A stretch of 64,000 bases of DNA from Aequorivita viscosa (GTDB lineage: Bacteria > Bacteroidota > Bacteroidia > Flavobacteriales > Flavobacteriaceae), in the NCBI RefSeq assembly GCF_900106795.1, contig NZ_FNNS01000003.1, positions 82,541-146,540 on the forward strand, in the 5' to 3' direction. Numbering within the stretch: position 1 is the first letter of the stretch; each line of letters begins with the position of its first letter. Position numbers and translations under genes: made by a program. Below the pieces are notes generated by a model. It saw only the letters and a program-made list of their open reading frames with translations, was not told where the DNA came from and searched no databases. Of the stretch, positions 53,909 through 62,679 are shown piece by piece.

Positions 53909-55234
53909 TTACTCAAAAAGCCATCTGTATATATCATTTCCGTTGGCAAATAGTACCAAGGCAATTAAAATAAAGAATCCAACCATTTGAGCGTATTCCA
54001 TAAACTTATCGCCAGGCTTACGACCACTTACAATTTCGTAAAGCAAGAACATTACGTGACCTCCATCTAAAGCAGGAATTGGAAGAATGTTCATGAACGC
54101 CAGAATGATAGATATCAACGCTGTAGTGGCCCAAAAACTTTGCCAGTCCCATACAGGTGGAAAAAGATTTCCGATGGCGCCAAAGCCTCCTACTTGAGTC
54201 GCGCCCTTTTTGGTAAATACATATTTAAACTGGGCTATATAATCTCTTAATGTGTAATATCCGTAGCTAAACCCACCAGTGATACTTTCTCCAAGTGTAT
54301 AGGTAATTTCAGTTTTTCCTAATTGAGAAATAATGTCTTTCCCAAGCGAATTTACACCAATTAGACCTTCTTCGTTAGGCGTAACCTTAATGGTGTCTTG
54401 TTGGCTTCCTCTTAAAAATACAATGGTATTTTCATCTTCTTTATTCATTAATTTTTGAAATTCATCATAATACTGAATAGACTGACCGTTCACGGAAGTA
54501 ATAACATCCCCGTTTTTCAAACCTGCAGCTGCGGCAGGATGATCTTGTAAAACGGTGTCGATAACAGCAGAACGACGAGGCTCAAAAGCGTGCATTGTTC
54601 CATTTTGAAACATTTTCGATCCAGCATCTTCGGGCACTTGAATGGTTTCAATAGTTCCATCGGCATGCTTGACTTCTACATTGGAAACATCTCTAAGAAA
54701 AATGAATTTATTGATGTCTAGTACGTTTTCTAACGGTTCACCATTTACTTTTAAAACCTGATCGCCATTTCTAAAGCCGTATTCTTCAAATTGTTCGGTA
54801 ATTGCAAAACCTTGTGGTAGGTCTTCATTGGTGGTAATGTTTTTTCCGTAGACATATAGAATTCCCATATATATTACGAAACCAACGATAATATTTACCG
54901 TAACGCCACCGAGCATAATAATAAGTCGTTGCCAAGCAGGTTTACTTCTAAACTCCCAAGGTTGTGGCGGTCCAGCCATTTGCTCTTGATCCATGCTTTC
55001 ATCGATCATACCGGCAATTTTAATATAACCACCTAAAGGAAGCCAACCAATTCCGTAAACGGTTTCGCCGATTTTCTTTTTGAAAAGTGAGAATTTTACA
55101 TCAAAAAATAGATAGAATTTTTCAACTCTAGTTTTAAATAATTTGGCAGGGATAAAATGCCCCAATTCGTGAAGTACAATTAATAACGATAAACTTAAAA
55201 GAAGCTGAATAGCCTTAACAGCAAATGGACTCAT
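53909..55234 (-). CDS. rseP: RseP/S2P-type intramembrane zinc metalloprotease
   Basis: 441 residues. The zinc site is HELGH (residues 22-26, in LIVLHELGHFIPAKLF), and the third ligand lies in the late NILPIPALDGGHVMFLLYEI. Two PDZ-like regions lie between them (GFRNGDQVLKVNGEPL; AGLKNGDVITSVNGQSIQ), and about four membrane helices are present. It performs second-site cleavage of membrane proteins such as anti-sigma factors. Substrates are not in the window. TACTTTTG on the minus strand at 55261-55268 is a likely -7 box. Confidence 0.94.
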   Translation of the reverse strand: MSPFAVKAIQLLLSLSLLIVLHELGHFIPAKLFKTRVEKFYLFFDVKFSLFKKKIGETVYGIGWLPLGGYIKIAGMIDESMDQEQMAGPPQPWEFRSKPAWQRLIIMLGGVTVNIIVGFVIYMGILYVYGKNITTNEDLPQGFAITEQFEEYGFRNGDQVLKVNGEPLENVLDINKFIFLRDVSNVEVKHADGTIETIQVPEDAGSKMFQNGTMHAFEPRRSAVIDTVLQDHPAAAAGLKNGDVITSVNGQSIQYYDEFQKLMNKEDENTIVFLRGSQQDTIKVTPNEEGLIGVNSLGKDIISQLGKTEITYTLGESITGGFSYGYYTLRDYIAQFKYVFTKKGATQVGGFGAIGNLFPPVWDWQSFWATTALISIILAFMNILPIPALDGGHVMFLLYEIVSGRKPGDKFMEYAQMVGFFILIALVLFANGNDIYRWLFE

Positions 55235-55260
55235 ATGTTGTTTCTAAAAAAATTAGCGCA

Positions 55261-55268
55261 CAAAAGTA
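55261..55268 (-). promoter_or_regulatory. Putative -7 box for rseP
   Basis: CAAAAGTA reads TACTTTTG on the minus strand; a TTTTG word ends 15 bases further upstream at 55284. Located 27 bases before the rseP ATG. Confidence 0.45.
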
Positions 55269-55412
55269 ATCTTTTCGGCTCGGCAAAAAAAATAAGCAAC
55301 ACACAAGCCGCTTATTTATAATTCAATTTTCTTAAATGGAAATATGTCAGCTAAATTGGGAACTAACACACATTTTGAAGTTATTTCATAGCGATTTTAT
55401 GATGTAGTAACG

Positions 55413-57344
55413 CTATTCCTTTACAATACTTTTGTTAATTACACCTTCCGAAGTCTCTAATTGAATAAAAAGCACACCATTTGTAAACGTAGATAAATCT
55501 AGGTTTTCAGAAAATTCTTGCGAACTTATTAACTGCCCCAAAGCATTATAAATTTTAATTTGATCTACCTGTACTGCATTTGGTTTTTGAATGTTAAGTA
55601 TGTCAGAAGTTGGGTTTGGATACAATACAATTTCATTTTCCAGATTTATATCTGATGTTCCTAATACAACATTGTTATTTCGTGAAATAAGGTCGAATTC
55701 AGGATCAAATTGGACGCTCTGAACCATAAAATTCACCGATGGCTGGAATGTTTGATTATTGACGGTATTTTCCAATATAATATCGAGGGTTTCTCCTTGG
55801 CTTCCTTTCAATCGTAAGGGTACAGGGGCTTCAAAAAAGGAAACAGACGAATGACTTTGCGTTTGGGAAATCTTTACATTCACACTGCCACTATTGGCTT
55901 GATTCCAGGTAACAGTATAACTTGGATAGCCTTGACCATAAATCCAATCATTAATAAATTCAGTTAAATCTTCTCCACTTACAGCTTCCATATTTCGTTT
56001 TAGATCTTCAGTTTTAGCATATCCAAAGGTCAACGCAGGATCGTTTAGATAGTTTGTTGCGCCTTGAAAAAAATTAGCATCTCCTAGTTTTTTTCGAAGC
56101 ATATGTACTACCATAGAAGCTTTGTTATACGAAAGCCTTCCGCTAAAAACCCTGCCTACAGAGATGGTGTCTTGGGCAGGAACATATACAGAACCATCGG
56201 GGTAATCGGTTGCTGAATATATCTGTCCTATTTTCCAATTTCTAAATTCGTCATTACCATCTAGGTTTTCATAGACCATTCCTGCCATATACGTTGCGAA
56301 ACCTTCATTAAGCCATATATCTTGCCAACTGCCACAAGTTACCTTGTTGCCAAACCATTGATGGCCTAATTCGTGTGCAATTAATCCGCGACTCAAGTTT
56401 CCCATAAAAGAAACCGTAGTGTGCTCCATTCCGCCGCCCCAACCCATTTGGGCGTGACCGTATTTTTCATCGGCATACGGATAGGGTTCAAACTTGTCGG
56501 CAAACAGATTCATAATATCTACCGTAACCGGTGTATTTTGTTGTGCATACGCAAGGTCTTCTGGATAAACATAGTTAACAATTTCGAATGGGTTTCCGTT
56601 GTTTTCTACAGTCTCTGAATACACGGAGTAATTGGTAACCGCAATTGCCATTAAATATGCTGGAATAGGATGTCCGTGATGAAAATGTGTTGTTTTAGTA
56701 TCGCCTTGAATTGTCTGACTTATTTCCAAACCATTCGCAACGGCTACATATTCTTCATTTGAAGGGTTAAAACGAGGGGTGGTAATATGGAAATCTACAG
56801 AATCAACCTTATCGATTAAATCTTGCTTGCATGGCCACCAAGCCTTTGCTCCATAAGGTTCGGAAAGTGTCCATAAAATAGGATCGCCGTTATGAGTATT
56901 TACTTCAAAAGAACCAAATCCAGAACTAACGGGATTTCCAGAATAACTAATACTTAACGAATCTAACACTCCTTGTTGCTGCACTTGTGGCAAAGTAATT
57001 ACTACTTCATCGTCGCTGTTTTGGGTAAATGGAAGGGATACTCCTCTTTGTTTAACTTCCGAAACGGTCATATTGTTAACTAACTCGAAAACAACAGTGG
57101 CAATAGATTCTTTTGCTTCAAAGTGAGATGTTACAGTTCCTGAAATATATGCTTGTGTTGGATCTACGTTCAGCGCTAACCTATGGTATTTTAAATCGTA
57201 GTTATTTGTATTCATATTTCGAGCACCTATAAAATGATTCGACGCCGATTTAGCTTCAGCTTCGCTTATGTGCTTAATATCAGAATTTTGAGAGAATAGA
57301 GCTAGAGAAGAAAATAAAAGAGATAACGATAGAAATAATTTCAT
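55413..57344 (-). CDS. M1 family aminopeptidase with T9SS C-terminal sorting domain
   Basis: 643 residues from ATG 57344 (MKLFLSLSLLFSSLALFSQN is a signal peptide); the open frame extends 11 codons upstream. The N-terminal beta domain is followed by the exopeptidase motif WGGGMEHTTV, and the zinc site LIAHELGHQWFGNKVTCG with the distal Glu in WLNEGFATYM. The last ~75 residues (IVLYPNPTSDILNIQ ... NGVLFIQLETSEGVINKSI) are a type A T9SS sorting domain. The enzyme is therefore exported across the outer membrane and attached or released, degrading peptides outside the cell. Confidence 0.94.
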   Translation of the reverse strand: MKLFLSLSLLFSSLALFSQNSDIKHISEAEAKSASNHFIGARNMNTNNYDLKYHRLALNVDPTQAYISGTVTSHFEAKESIATVVFELVNNMTVSEVKQRGVSLPFTQNSDDEVVITLPQVQQQGVLDSLSISYSGNPVSSGFGSFEVNTHNGDPILWTLSEPYGAKAWWPCKQDLIDKVDSVDFHITTPRFNPSNEEYVAVANGLEISQTIQGDTKTTHFHHGHPIPAYLMAIAVTNYSVYSETVENNGNPFEIVNYVYPEDLAYAQQNTPVTVDIMNLFADKFEPYPYADEKYGHAQMGWGGGMEHTTVSFMGNLSRGLIAHELGHQWFGNKVTCGSWQDIWLNEGFATYMAGMVYENLDGNDEFRNWKIGQIYSATDYPDGSVYVPAQDTISVGRVFSGRLSYNKASMVVHMLRKKLGDANFFQGATNYLNDPALTFGYAKTEDLKRNMEAVSGEDLTEFINDWIYGQGYPSYTVTWNQANSGSVNVKISQTQSHSSVSFFEAPVPLRLKGSQGETLDIILENTVNNQTFQPSVNFMVQSVQFDPEFDLISRNNNVVLGTSDINLENEIVLYPNPTSDILNIQKPNAVQVDQIKIYNALGQLISSQEFSENLDLSTFTNGVLFIQLETSEGVINKSIVKE

Positions 57345-57480
57345 CAGATTAGTTGTTTTTAAAATTTCAAAATGCACATCCTAATGATATTCTCTTGTTT
57401 CAGTATCGAAATATAATTTTAAGATGTCGCGCCTAGGGGGTTTTGATGTTAAATGTATCGATTTTGAAAATATTAGGGAC

Positions 57481-57488
57481 TATTTTTG
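57481..57488 (+). promoter_or_regulatory. Putative -7 box for the SCO-like gene
   Basis: TATTTTTG, with GATTTTG about 14 bases before it. It lies inside the 5' extension of the reading frame and 37 bases before ATG 57526, supporting that start. Confidence 0.45.
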
Positions 57489-57525
57489 CCTACGAATATG
57501 TCGATTTGATTTAAAATTTAACAGC

Positions 57526-58191
57526 ATGCTTTCTTTCTTCAAGAAATATAAATTCTTCGCAATTGTAATGTTTTTCCTTTCTGCCATTATCATTACGGCG
57601 ATTTACCAAGTAATGGATCCTAAAAAGAGCTTAAAGGTTTTTCAGCCCGCAGAGGTTTCTTCAGAATTGGTCGATACTACCCTTCAATACGTGAAAAAAT
57701 ACCACACTATTGCCGATTTTTCTTTGATTAATCAAAATGGAAAAACGGTAACCCAAGACGATTACAAAGACAAAATTTATGTAGCCGATTTCTTCTTTAC
57801 CACTTGCCAAACTATTTGTCCAATTATGACGGATCATATGGCTCAAATTCAGAAATCATTAGCCGATGATGCTAGTATTCTCTTGCTTTCACACACTGTA
57901 ACTCCTGAAATAGATAGCGTACCGCAACTTAAAAAATATGCTATTGAAAAAGGTGTGAATGATGCAAAATGGAATTTGGTCACTGGCGATAGAAAAGAAA
58001 TATACGATCTTGCCAGAAAATCTTATTTGGTTGCTAAAGACAATCCTTATGAAGAATTCGATTTAATTCATACCGAAAATTTCGTTTTAGTGGATAAAAA
58101 GAAACGCATCCGTGGGTTTTATGACGGAACAGACCCTGAAGCCATTGAAACTTTATTAGAAGACATCGAAATATTGAAGCAAGAGGAATAA
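57526..58191 (+). CDS. SCO1/SenC-type thioredoxin-fold protein
   Basis: 221 residues from ATG 57526; the frame is open from 57424, but that part reads unlike a leader. One N-terminal membrane anchor (FFAIVMFFLSAIIITAIYQV) is followed by the SCO fold: DFFFTTCQTICPIMTDHM with the CxxxC copper/redox pair, LLLSHTVTPEIDSVPQL, and the distal His in FDLIHTENFVLVD. SCO proteins deliver copper to cytochrome c oxidase or act as periplasmic thiol oxidoreductases. No oxidase genes are nearby. Confidence 0.9.
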   Translation: MLSFFKKYKFFAIVMFFLSAIIITAIYQVMDPKKSLKVFQPAEVSSELVDTTLQYVKKYHTIADFSLINQNGKTVTQDDYKDKIYVADFFFTTCQTICPIMTDHMAQIQKSLADDASILLLSHTVTPEIDSVPQLKKYAIEKGVNDAKWNLVTGDRKEIYDLARKSYLVAKDNPYEEFDLIHTENFVLVDKKKRIRGFYDGTDPEAIETLLEDIEILKQEE

Positions 58192-58341
58192 TTTTCTCTT
58201 TTTGGCAATAACCACTTGAGATTATTTTCTGAAATTGTATGGAGAACGCTTAGAGGGCGTTGGAAATCTTAATCTTTCTAGAAGTTTGAATTCTGTATAA
58301 CAATTCTAGATTCCACCTTCTTCATTTTAAATTAAAACACT

Positions 58342-58349
58342 TACTTTTG
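58342..58349 (+). promoter_or_regulatory. Putative -7 box for the feo operon
   Basis: TACTTTTG, 31 bases before the feoA GTG start. A TCTAGAA...TTCTAGA inverted repeat (58277-58283 and 58307-58313) lies just upstream and could be a regulator site; no Fur-like consensus was recognised. Confidence 0.4.
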
Positions 58350-58380
58350 CCTTGTTTAAACTCAATCTAAATAAAGACAA

Positions 58381-58605
58381 GTGATTACTATTGCTTCTTT
58401 AAAAATTGGTCAGAAGGGCATTATCAAAGAATTTTCTTTGGATGCCGTGCCTTTAAAGTTATTGGAAATGGGCTGTTTACCGGGCAATGAAGTAAGATTG
58501 GTGCAAATAGCTCCTTTTAAAGATCCTTTGTATTTAGACATCAACGGCAGTCATCTTGCAATTCGTTTGGAAACAGCCAGAAAAATTGAAATTGAATTAT
58601 TATAA
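58381..58605 (+). CDS. feoA: Ferrous iron transport protein A
   Basis: 74 residues, started by GTG at 58381 (no ATG fits). It is an SH3-like small domain: MITIASLKIGQKGIIKEF at the start, then LLEMGCLPGNEVRLVQIAPF and DINGSHLAIRLETARKI. The L-x-x-M-G-x-x-P-G block is the FeoA signature. It is cytoplasmic and assists FeoB. It lies 39 bases before feoB in one operon. Confidence 0.94.
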   Translation: MITIASLKIGQKGIIKEFSLDAVPLKLLEMGCLPGNEVRLVQIAPFKDPLYLDINGSHLAIRLETARKIEIELL

Positions 58606-58644
58606 TTTTTAAAAAACCCGCTAACTACTAAGCGGAGCCAAAGT

Positions 58645-60744
58645 ATGGCCAAACACATTAACGTTGCGCTTCTTGGAAATCCCAATACTGGTAAAACCTC
58701 TGTTTTTAATCGTTTAACAGGTTTAAATCAAAAGGTTGGAAATTATCCAGGCATTACGGTAGAAAAAAAGCAAGGCACATGCAAATTCGGACGTGCTTGT
58801 ACAGTCCACATTCTAGATCTACCCGGCACCTATAGCCTAAATGCATCTTCGCTGGACGAAAATGTGGTTATTGAATTACTTCTCAACAAAAACGATAAAG
58901 ATTTCCCAGATGTTGCTGTTGTTGTGGCCGATGTGGAAAACTTGAAACGAAATTTATTGCTTTTCACCCAAATTAAGGACTTGGGAATTCCGACAATTCT
59001 AGCCATAAACATGGCAGACAGAATGGATAGAAAAGCAATTACGTTGGATGTTCCACTTCTCGAGAAAAAGCTAAATACCAAAATTGCGCTAATCAGTTCT
59101 AGAAAAAACACAGGGTTCGATTATCTTAAAAAACTGATTGAAAACTATAACCAGCTTCCTACGAAACCTTGTTTAAACGCTTCGAACATAGCTCCAGAAT
59201 ACTTCGACCGATTGCGAAAAGCGTTTCCAAATCAAGACCTTTATAAATTGTGGTTGGTTATTACTCAAGACGTCAACTTTGGAAAACTTAACAGAAACGA
59301 ACTAAAGGGAATTGCAACATTCCAGACAGAATCTGCTAGTAATTTAAAGCGGATGCAACAGCGTGAAACCATAGTTCGCTATCAATATATTAACGAAACG
59401 CTCAAGGAAACACTTCATATAGACACTGCAAATGCAAAAGATTTACGAAGTCGTTTAGATCGGGTGTTGACACATAAAGTCTGGGGTTATGTTATTTTCT
59501 TCGGCATCCTACTATTGATTTTTCAGGCTATATTCGATTGGAGCGAATACCCAATGGATTTTATTGATCGCTCGTTCGCTTCCTTAGGCGAGTGGACTAA
59601 AAACACCCTTCCTGCCGGCGAGTTTACCAATTTAATTGCGGAAGGAATTATTCCCGGAATTGGTGGAATCGTCATTTTTATTCCTCAAATAGCGTTTTTA
59701 TTTCTGTTTATTTCCATTTTGGAGGAAACCGGATATATGAGCCGCGTAGTATTCTTGATGGATAAATTAATGCGAAGATTTGGTCTTAGCGGTAAAAGTG
59801 TTGTCCCGTTGGTAGCAGGAACGGCTTGTGCTATTCCGGCAATTATGGCCACCCGTAATATTGAAAATTGGAAGGAACGCCTAATTACCATTTTGGTTAC
59901 GCCATTCACTACCTGTGCGGCTCGCTTACCGGTATATCTAATTATTATAGCCTTGGTAATCCCTGACACTCGTATCTTAGGAATTTTTAGCTTGCAGGCG
60001 CTTACCTTGATGTTTATGTACATTCTCGGGTTTGGAGCAGCGATTTTCTCAGCTTGGATCTTGGATAAAATCCTGAAGATTAAAACCAAAAGTTTCTTTG
60101 TGGTCGAAATGCCGAATTATAAACTTCCGCTTCCAAAAAACGTGCTGATTACAGTGGTTGAAAAAACCAAAGCATTTGTGATTGGAGCAGGAAAAATAAT
60201 CCTTGCCATTTCGATTATCCTTTGGGTTTTGGCATCGTACGGGCCAGGGAAATTTAATGATGCCGAGACCATTGTAAAAACCGAATTCGCTTCTCAAAAC
60301 CTTTCGCCCGAAGAACTTGAACATCATATAGATTCGTTTAAACTTGAACATTCCTATATTGGCAGAATTGGTCACGCCATCGAACCCGCAGTGCGTCCTT
60401 TAGGCTACGATTGGAAAATAGGAATTGCGCTTGTAAGTTCCTTCGCAGCAAGGGAAGTATTTGTAGGTACATTAGCCACAATTTACAGCGTTGGTAGTGA
60501 CGACGAACAAACTATTAAAAGTAGAATGGCAGCAGAGGTAAACCCAGTGTTAGGCGGTCCGTTGTTTAACTTTGCGAGTGGCATTTCGTTGTTGTTGTTT
60601 TATGCTTTCGCAATGCAATGTATGAGTACCCTTGCTATTGTAAGAAAAGAAACCAATAGCTGGAAGTGGCCGATGTGGCAATTGGGTGTAATGACCGCGA
60701 TTGCTTATGTTTTATCCCTAGCAGCGTATCAATTTTTGAAATAA
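58645..60744 (+). CDS. feoB: Ferrous iron transporter B
   Basis: 699 residues. The G domain has G1 GNPNTGKTSVFNRLTG (P-loop at residues 11-18), G2 near YPGITVEKK, G3 DLPGTYS and G4 NMAD. The membrane part carries the Gate motifs around GYMSRVVFLMDKLM, the first gate block VPLVAGTACAIPAIMATRNI, and the second FAAREVFVGTLA. It imports Fe2+ across the inner membrane, coupled to GTP hydrolysis. Confidence 0.97.
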   Translation: MAKHINVALLGNPNTGKTSVFNRLTGLNQKVGNYPGITVEKKQGTCKFGRACTVHILDLPGTYSLNASSLDENVVIELLLNKNDKDFPDVAVVVADVENLKRNLLLFTQIKDLGIPTILAINMADRMDRKAITLDVPLLEKKLNTKIALISSRKNTGFDYLKKLIENYNQLPTKPCLNASNIAPEYFDRLRKAFPNQDLYKLWLVITQDVNFGKLNRNELKGIATFQTESASNLKRMQQRETIVRYQYINETLKETLHIDTANAKDLRSRLDRVLTHKVWGYVIFFGILLLIFQAIFDWSEYPMDFIDRSFASLGEWTKNTLPAGEFTNLIAEGIIPGIGGIVIFIPQIAFLFLFISILEETGYMSRVVFLMDKLMRRFGLSGKSVVPLVAGTACAIPAIMATRNIENWKERLITILVTPFTTCAARLPVYLIIIALVIPDTRILGIFSLQALTLMFMYILGFGAAIFSAWILDKILKIKTKSFFVVEMPNYKLPLPKNVLITVVEKTKAFVIGAGKIILAISIILWVLASYGPGKFNDAETIVKTEFASQNLSPEELEHHIDSFKLEHSYIGRIGHAIEPAVRPLGYDWKIGIALVSSFAAREVFVGTLATIYSVGSDDEQTIKSRMAAEVNPVLGGPLFNFASGISLLLFYAFAMQCMSTLAIVRKETNSWKWPMWQLGVMTAIAYVLSLAAYQFLK

Positions 60745-60815
60745 GACTTATTTAACCCAACGGATTTGAAGTAGAACGGATTGAGGGTCAGAAGCTTTTT
60801 AATTATCTTTATAGC

Positions 60816-60962
60816 ATGCAAACAATACTAGTTTTAATAACATTTTCGCTCGCTGTTGGCTTTATGCTGAAAAAATTCGTGTGGAACCCTATTTTTGAAA
60901 ACCGTAAACCGAGTGGGAAAAAAGGAGGTAATTCAAACTGTGGTAGCTGTAATTTGCACTAA
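60816..60962 (+). CDS. FeoB-associated Cys-rich small membrane protein
   Basis: 48 residues, too short for most gene callers. One N-terminal membrane helix (TILVLITFSLAVGFML), then a basic linker (KPSGKKGGN) and the closing NCGSCNLH with a C-x-x-C pair. This is the standard form of the small Cys-containing proteins (FeoB-associated Cys-rich membrane proteins) found after feoB in Bacteroidota. The CxxC-His end could bind iron. It lies 71 bases after feoB and overlaps the minus-strand gene tail to tail by 4 bases. Confidence 0.85.
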   Translation: MQTILVLITFSLAVGFMLKKFVWNPIFENRKPSGKKGGNSNCGSCNLH

Positions 60963-61378
60963 TTTGCTATTTCTTTTCGTTTACTAACCAGTAACACATA
61001 ACTTGTGCCTTCTGAGTTTTCTACCGTTGGATATGGGTTTAACGTTATGCCATTAATTGAATACTTACTTGAACTATAAATTGTAGTATTCTTTTTTTCT
61101 CCGGGTCTTAGCTCACCGAAAATAACGGTTTCTTCGTTTGTTCTGCCATCGGCAGTAACTTCCACTTTTATAATTGCGCGCCCTGCCCAAATACAACTTA
61201 CACCTTCTGGACAACGAGAATCTTCCAATACTTCTAGAAACTTAATAGAAACACCTTCAAGAACAATCGACTCATTTAACGGAATTTTCACTGCAATTAC
61301 TGGTGGATTTGCTTTTTCGTTCTGTCCAAAAGCGAAACTTGAAAATAGTATAAGGATTGATAAAAGTGAATATTTCAT
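60959..61378 (-). CDS. Secreted protein of unknown function
   Basis: 139 residues from ATG 61378 (MKYSLLSILILFSSFAFGQN is the signal peptide, cut after Gly-Gln); the frame reaches back six more codons. The mature part is beta-rich and has the conserved-looking block DSRCPEGVSCIWAGRAIIKV, with two cysteines five residues apart. It is conserved in Flavobacteria, but I know no function for it. It sits alone between the feo genes and the metal ABC permeases. Confidence 0.75.
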   Translation of the reverse strand: MKYSLLSILILFSSFAFGQNEKANPPVIAVKIPLNESIVLEGVSIKFLEVLEDSRCPEGVSCIWAGRAIIKVEVTADGRTNEETVIFGELRPGEKKNTTIYSSSKYSINGITLNPYPTVENSEGTSYVLLVSKRKEIAN

Positions 61379-61518
61379 AGTAAATGGTTTTTTCATTTTT
61401 TAAAGATACGTTAAAAATAAAACCTCATAGGTCTCAAAAACCTGAGAGTTCTATTGAGAACCAAAGTAAAGTTTTCTCAAAAAAGAGCGTTTTCAAAGAT
61501 AGCAAACAGATTAAACCC

Positions 61519-62679
61519 CTATCCTCGGAACAGGAAAAAATCATCTTTCATCGAATCGATTTTCTCGTGCTTATTCTCAATTATATATGCCAACGATTTT
61601 TCAGTAAATGTTAATCCTTTCTCCGTTAAGAACACAATGTCATTTTCAATTTCAACTAGATTGTTTTTGAGTGCAAGATTCAGTACTTTTTGTGCTTTTG
61701 CTTCTTGCCAATCTATATGTTCCCGCAAGTGATTAATGTGCCGTTCCCTTTTTTCGTCGTGCCGGTTTAAATGCAGAAGAAAGGTAATTAAAGAAACTTC
61801 TATCTGTTGTTGCTTTTGACGATAAAGCACAGAAATAAGACCTTTTTTTGGCGCGAATAAATACACTATCAGAAAAATTATCCCTAACGTTGTTGCTATC
61901 GATCCCGAAATAGAAGCATCCAACCAATTGGCAAACCAATATCCCGAAATGGCCGCAAGCACTCCGAAAAAAATAGAAAGTACAATCATTCTTTTTAAAT
62001 CTTCGGTTAAAAGATATGCGGTTGCGGCCGGTGCAATCATTAGTGCGACAACTAATATTGCTCCAACAGCATCAAAAGCACCAACAACAGTTATAGAAGA
62101 AACAGACATCAACCCATAATGAATCACGACGGGCGATATCCCTAATGAAGCCGAAAGACCAGCGTCAAAAGTGCTTACTTTCAATTCCTTGAAAAAGAGT
62201 AGCAACAGACTTATAATCACTATCAAAATACTTCCCATTATCCATAACGATTTTGGACCCCAATCTGTTCCATCAATCATCATGCTGTCGAAAGGTGCAA
62301 AGGCAAGTTCTCCAAGTAAAACAGCGTCTACATCCAAATGAACATCGCCTGCATTCTTGGAAATCATAATGACCCCAATACTAAAAAGTGCGGGAAACAC
62401 AAGACCAATGGCTGTGTCTTCCTTTACCAAACCAGTTTTTTGAATATATTCAACTAATACCACCGTTAAAACCCCGACAAACGCAGCAAAAAGAATAAGT
62501 AATGGCGAATTCAAATCCTGAGTGATGAAAAACCCAATTACAATTCCAGGAAGAATAGAATGACTGATGGCATCGCTAATCAATGCCATTTTGCGCAATA
62601 CCAGAAACACGCCCGGAATAGCACAAGCCATCGCTACAACAGCAGCTATAATCTGTATTTCTATCTGTGGACTACTCAT
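61519..62679 (-). CDS. Metal ABC transporter permease (ABC-3 type) with a fused winged-helix-like tail
   Basis: 386 residues. Residues 1-285 are the usual MntB/ZnuB-type permease with about eight helices (FLVLRKMALISDAISHSILPG; GLVFPALFSIGVIMIS; VGAILVVALMIAPAATAYLL). After LFAPKKGLIS, a soluble tail of about 95 residues has helices and a wing-like end (RERHINHLREHIDWQEAKAQ, ALKNNLVEIENDIVFLTEKG), like an HTH DNA-binding domain. It overlaps the second permease gene by 8 bases. Together they import Mn2+, Zn2+ or Fe2+. Confidence 0.9.
   Translation of the reverse strand: MSSPQIEIQIIAAVVAMACAIPGVFLVLRKMALISDAISHSILPGIVIGFFITQDLNSPLLILFAAFVGVLTVVLVEYIQKTGLVKEDTAIGLVFPALFSIGVIMISKNAGDVHLDVDAVLLGELAFAPFDSMMIDGTDWGPKSLWIMGSILIVIISLLLLFFKELKVSTFDAGLSASLGISPVVIHYGLMSVSSITVVGAFDAVGAILVVALMIAPAATAYLLTEDLKRMIVLSIFFGVLAAISGYWFANWLDASISGSIATTLGIIFLIVYLFAPKKGLISVLYRQKQQQIEVSLITFLLHLNRHDEKRERHINHLREHIDWQEAKAQKVLNLALKNNLVEIENDIVFLTEKGLTFTEKSLAYIIENKHEKIDSMKDDFFLFRG

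Noticed and set aside
61384..61614. Plus-strand ORF of 76 codons
   Set aside because: It overlaps the permease tail gene in antisense and has basic, low-complexity, shadow-like composition.
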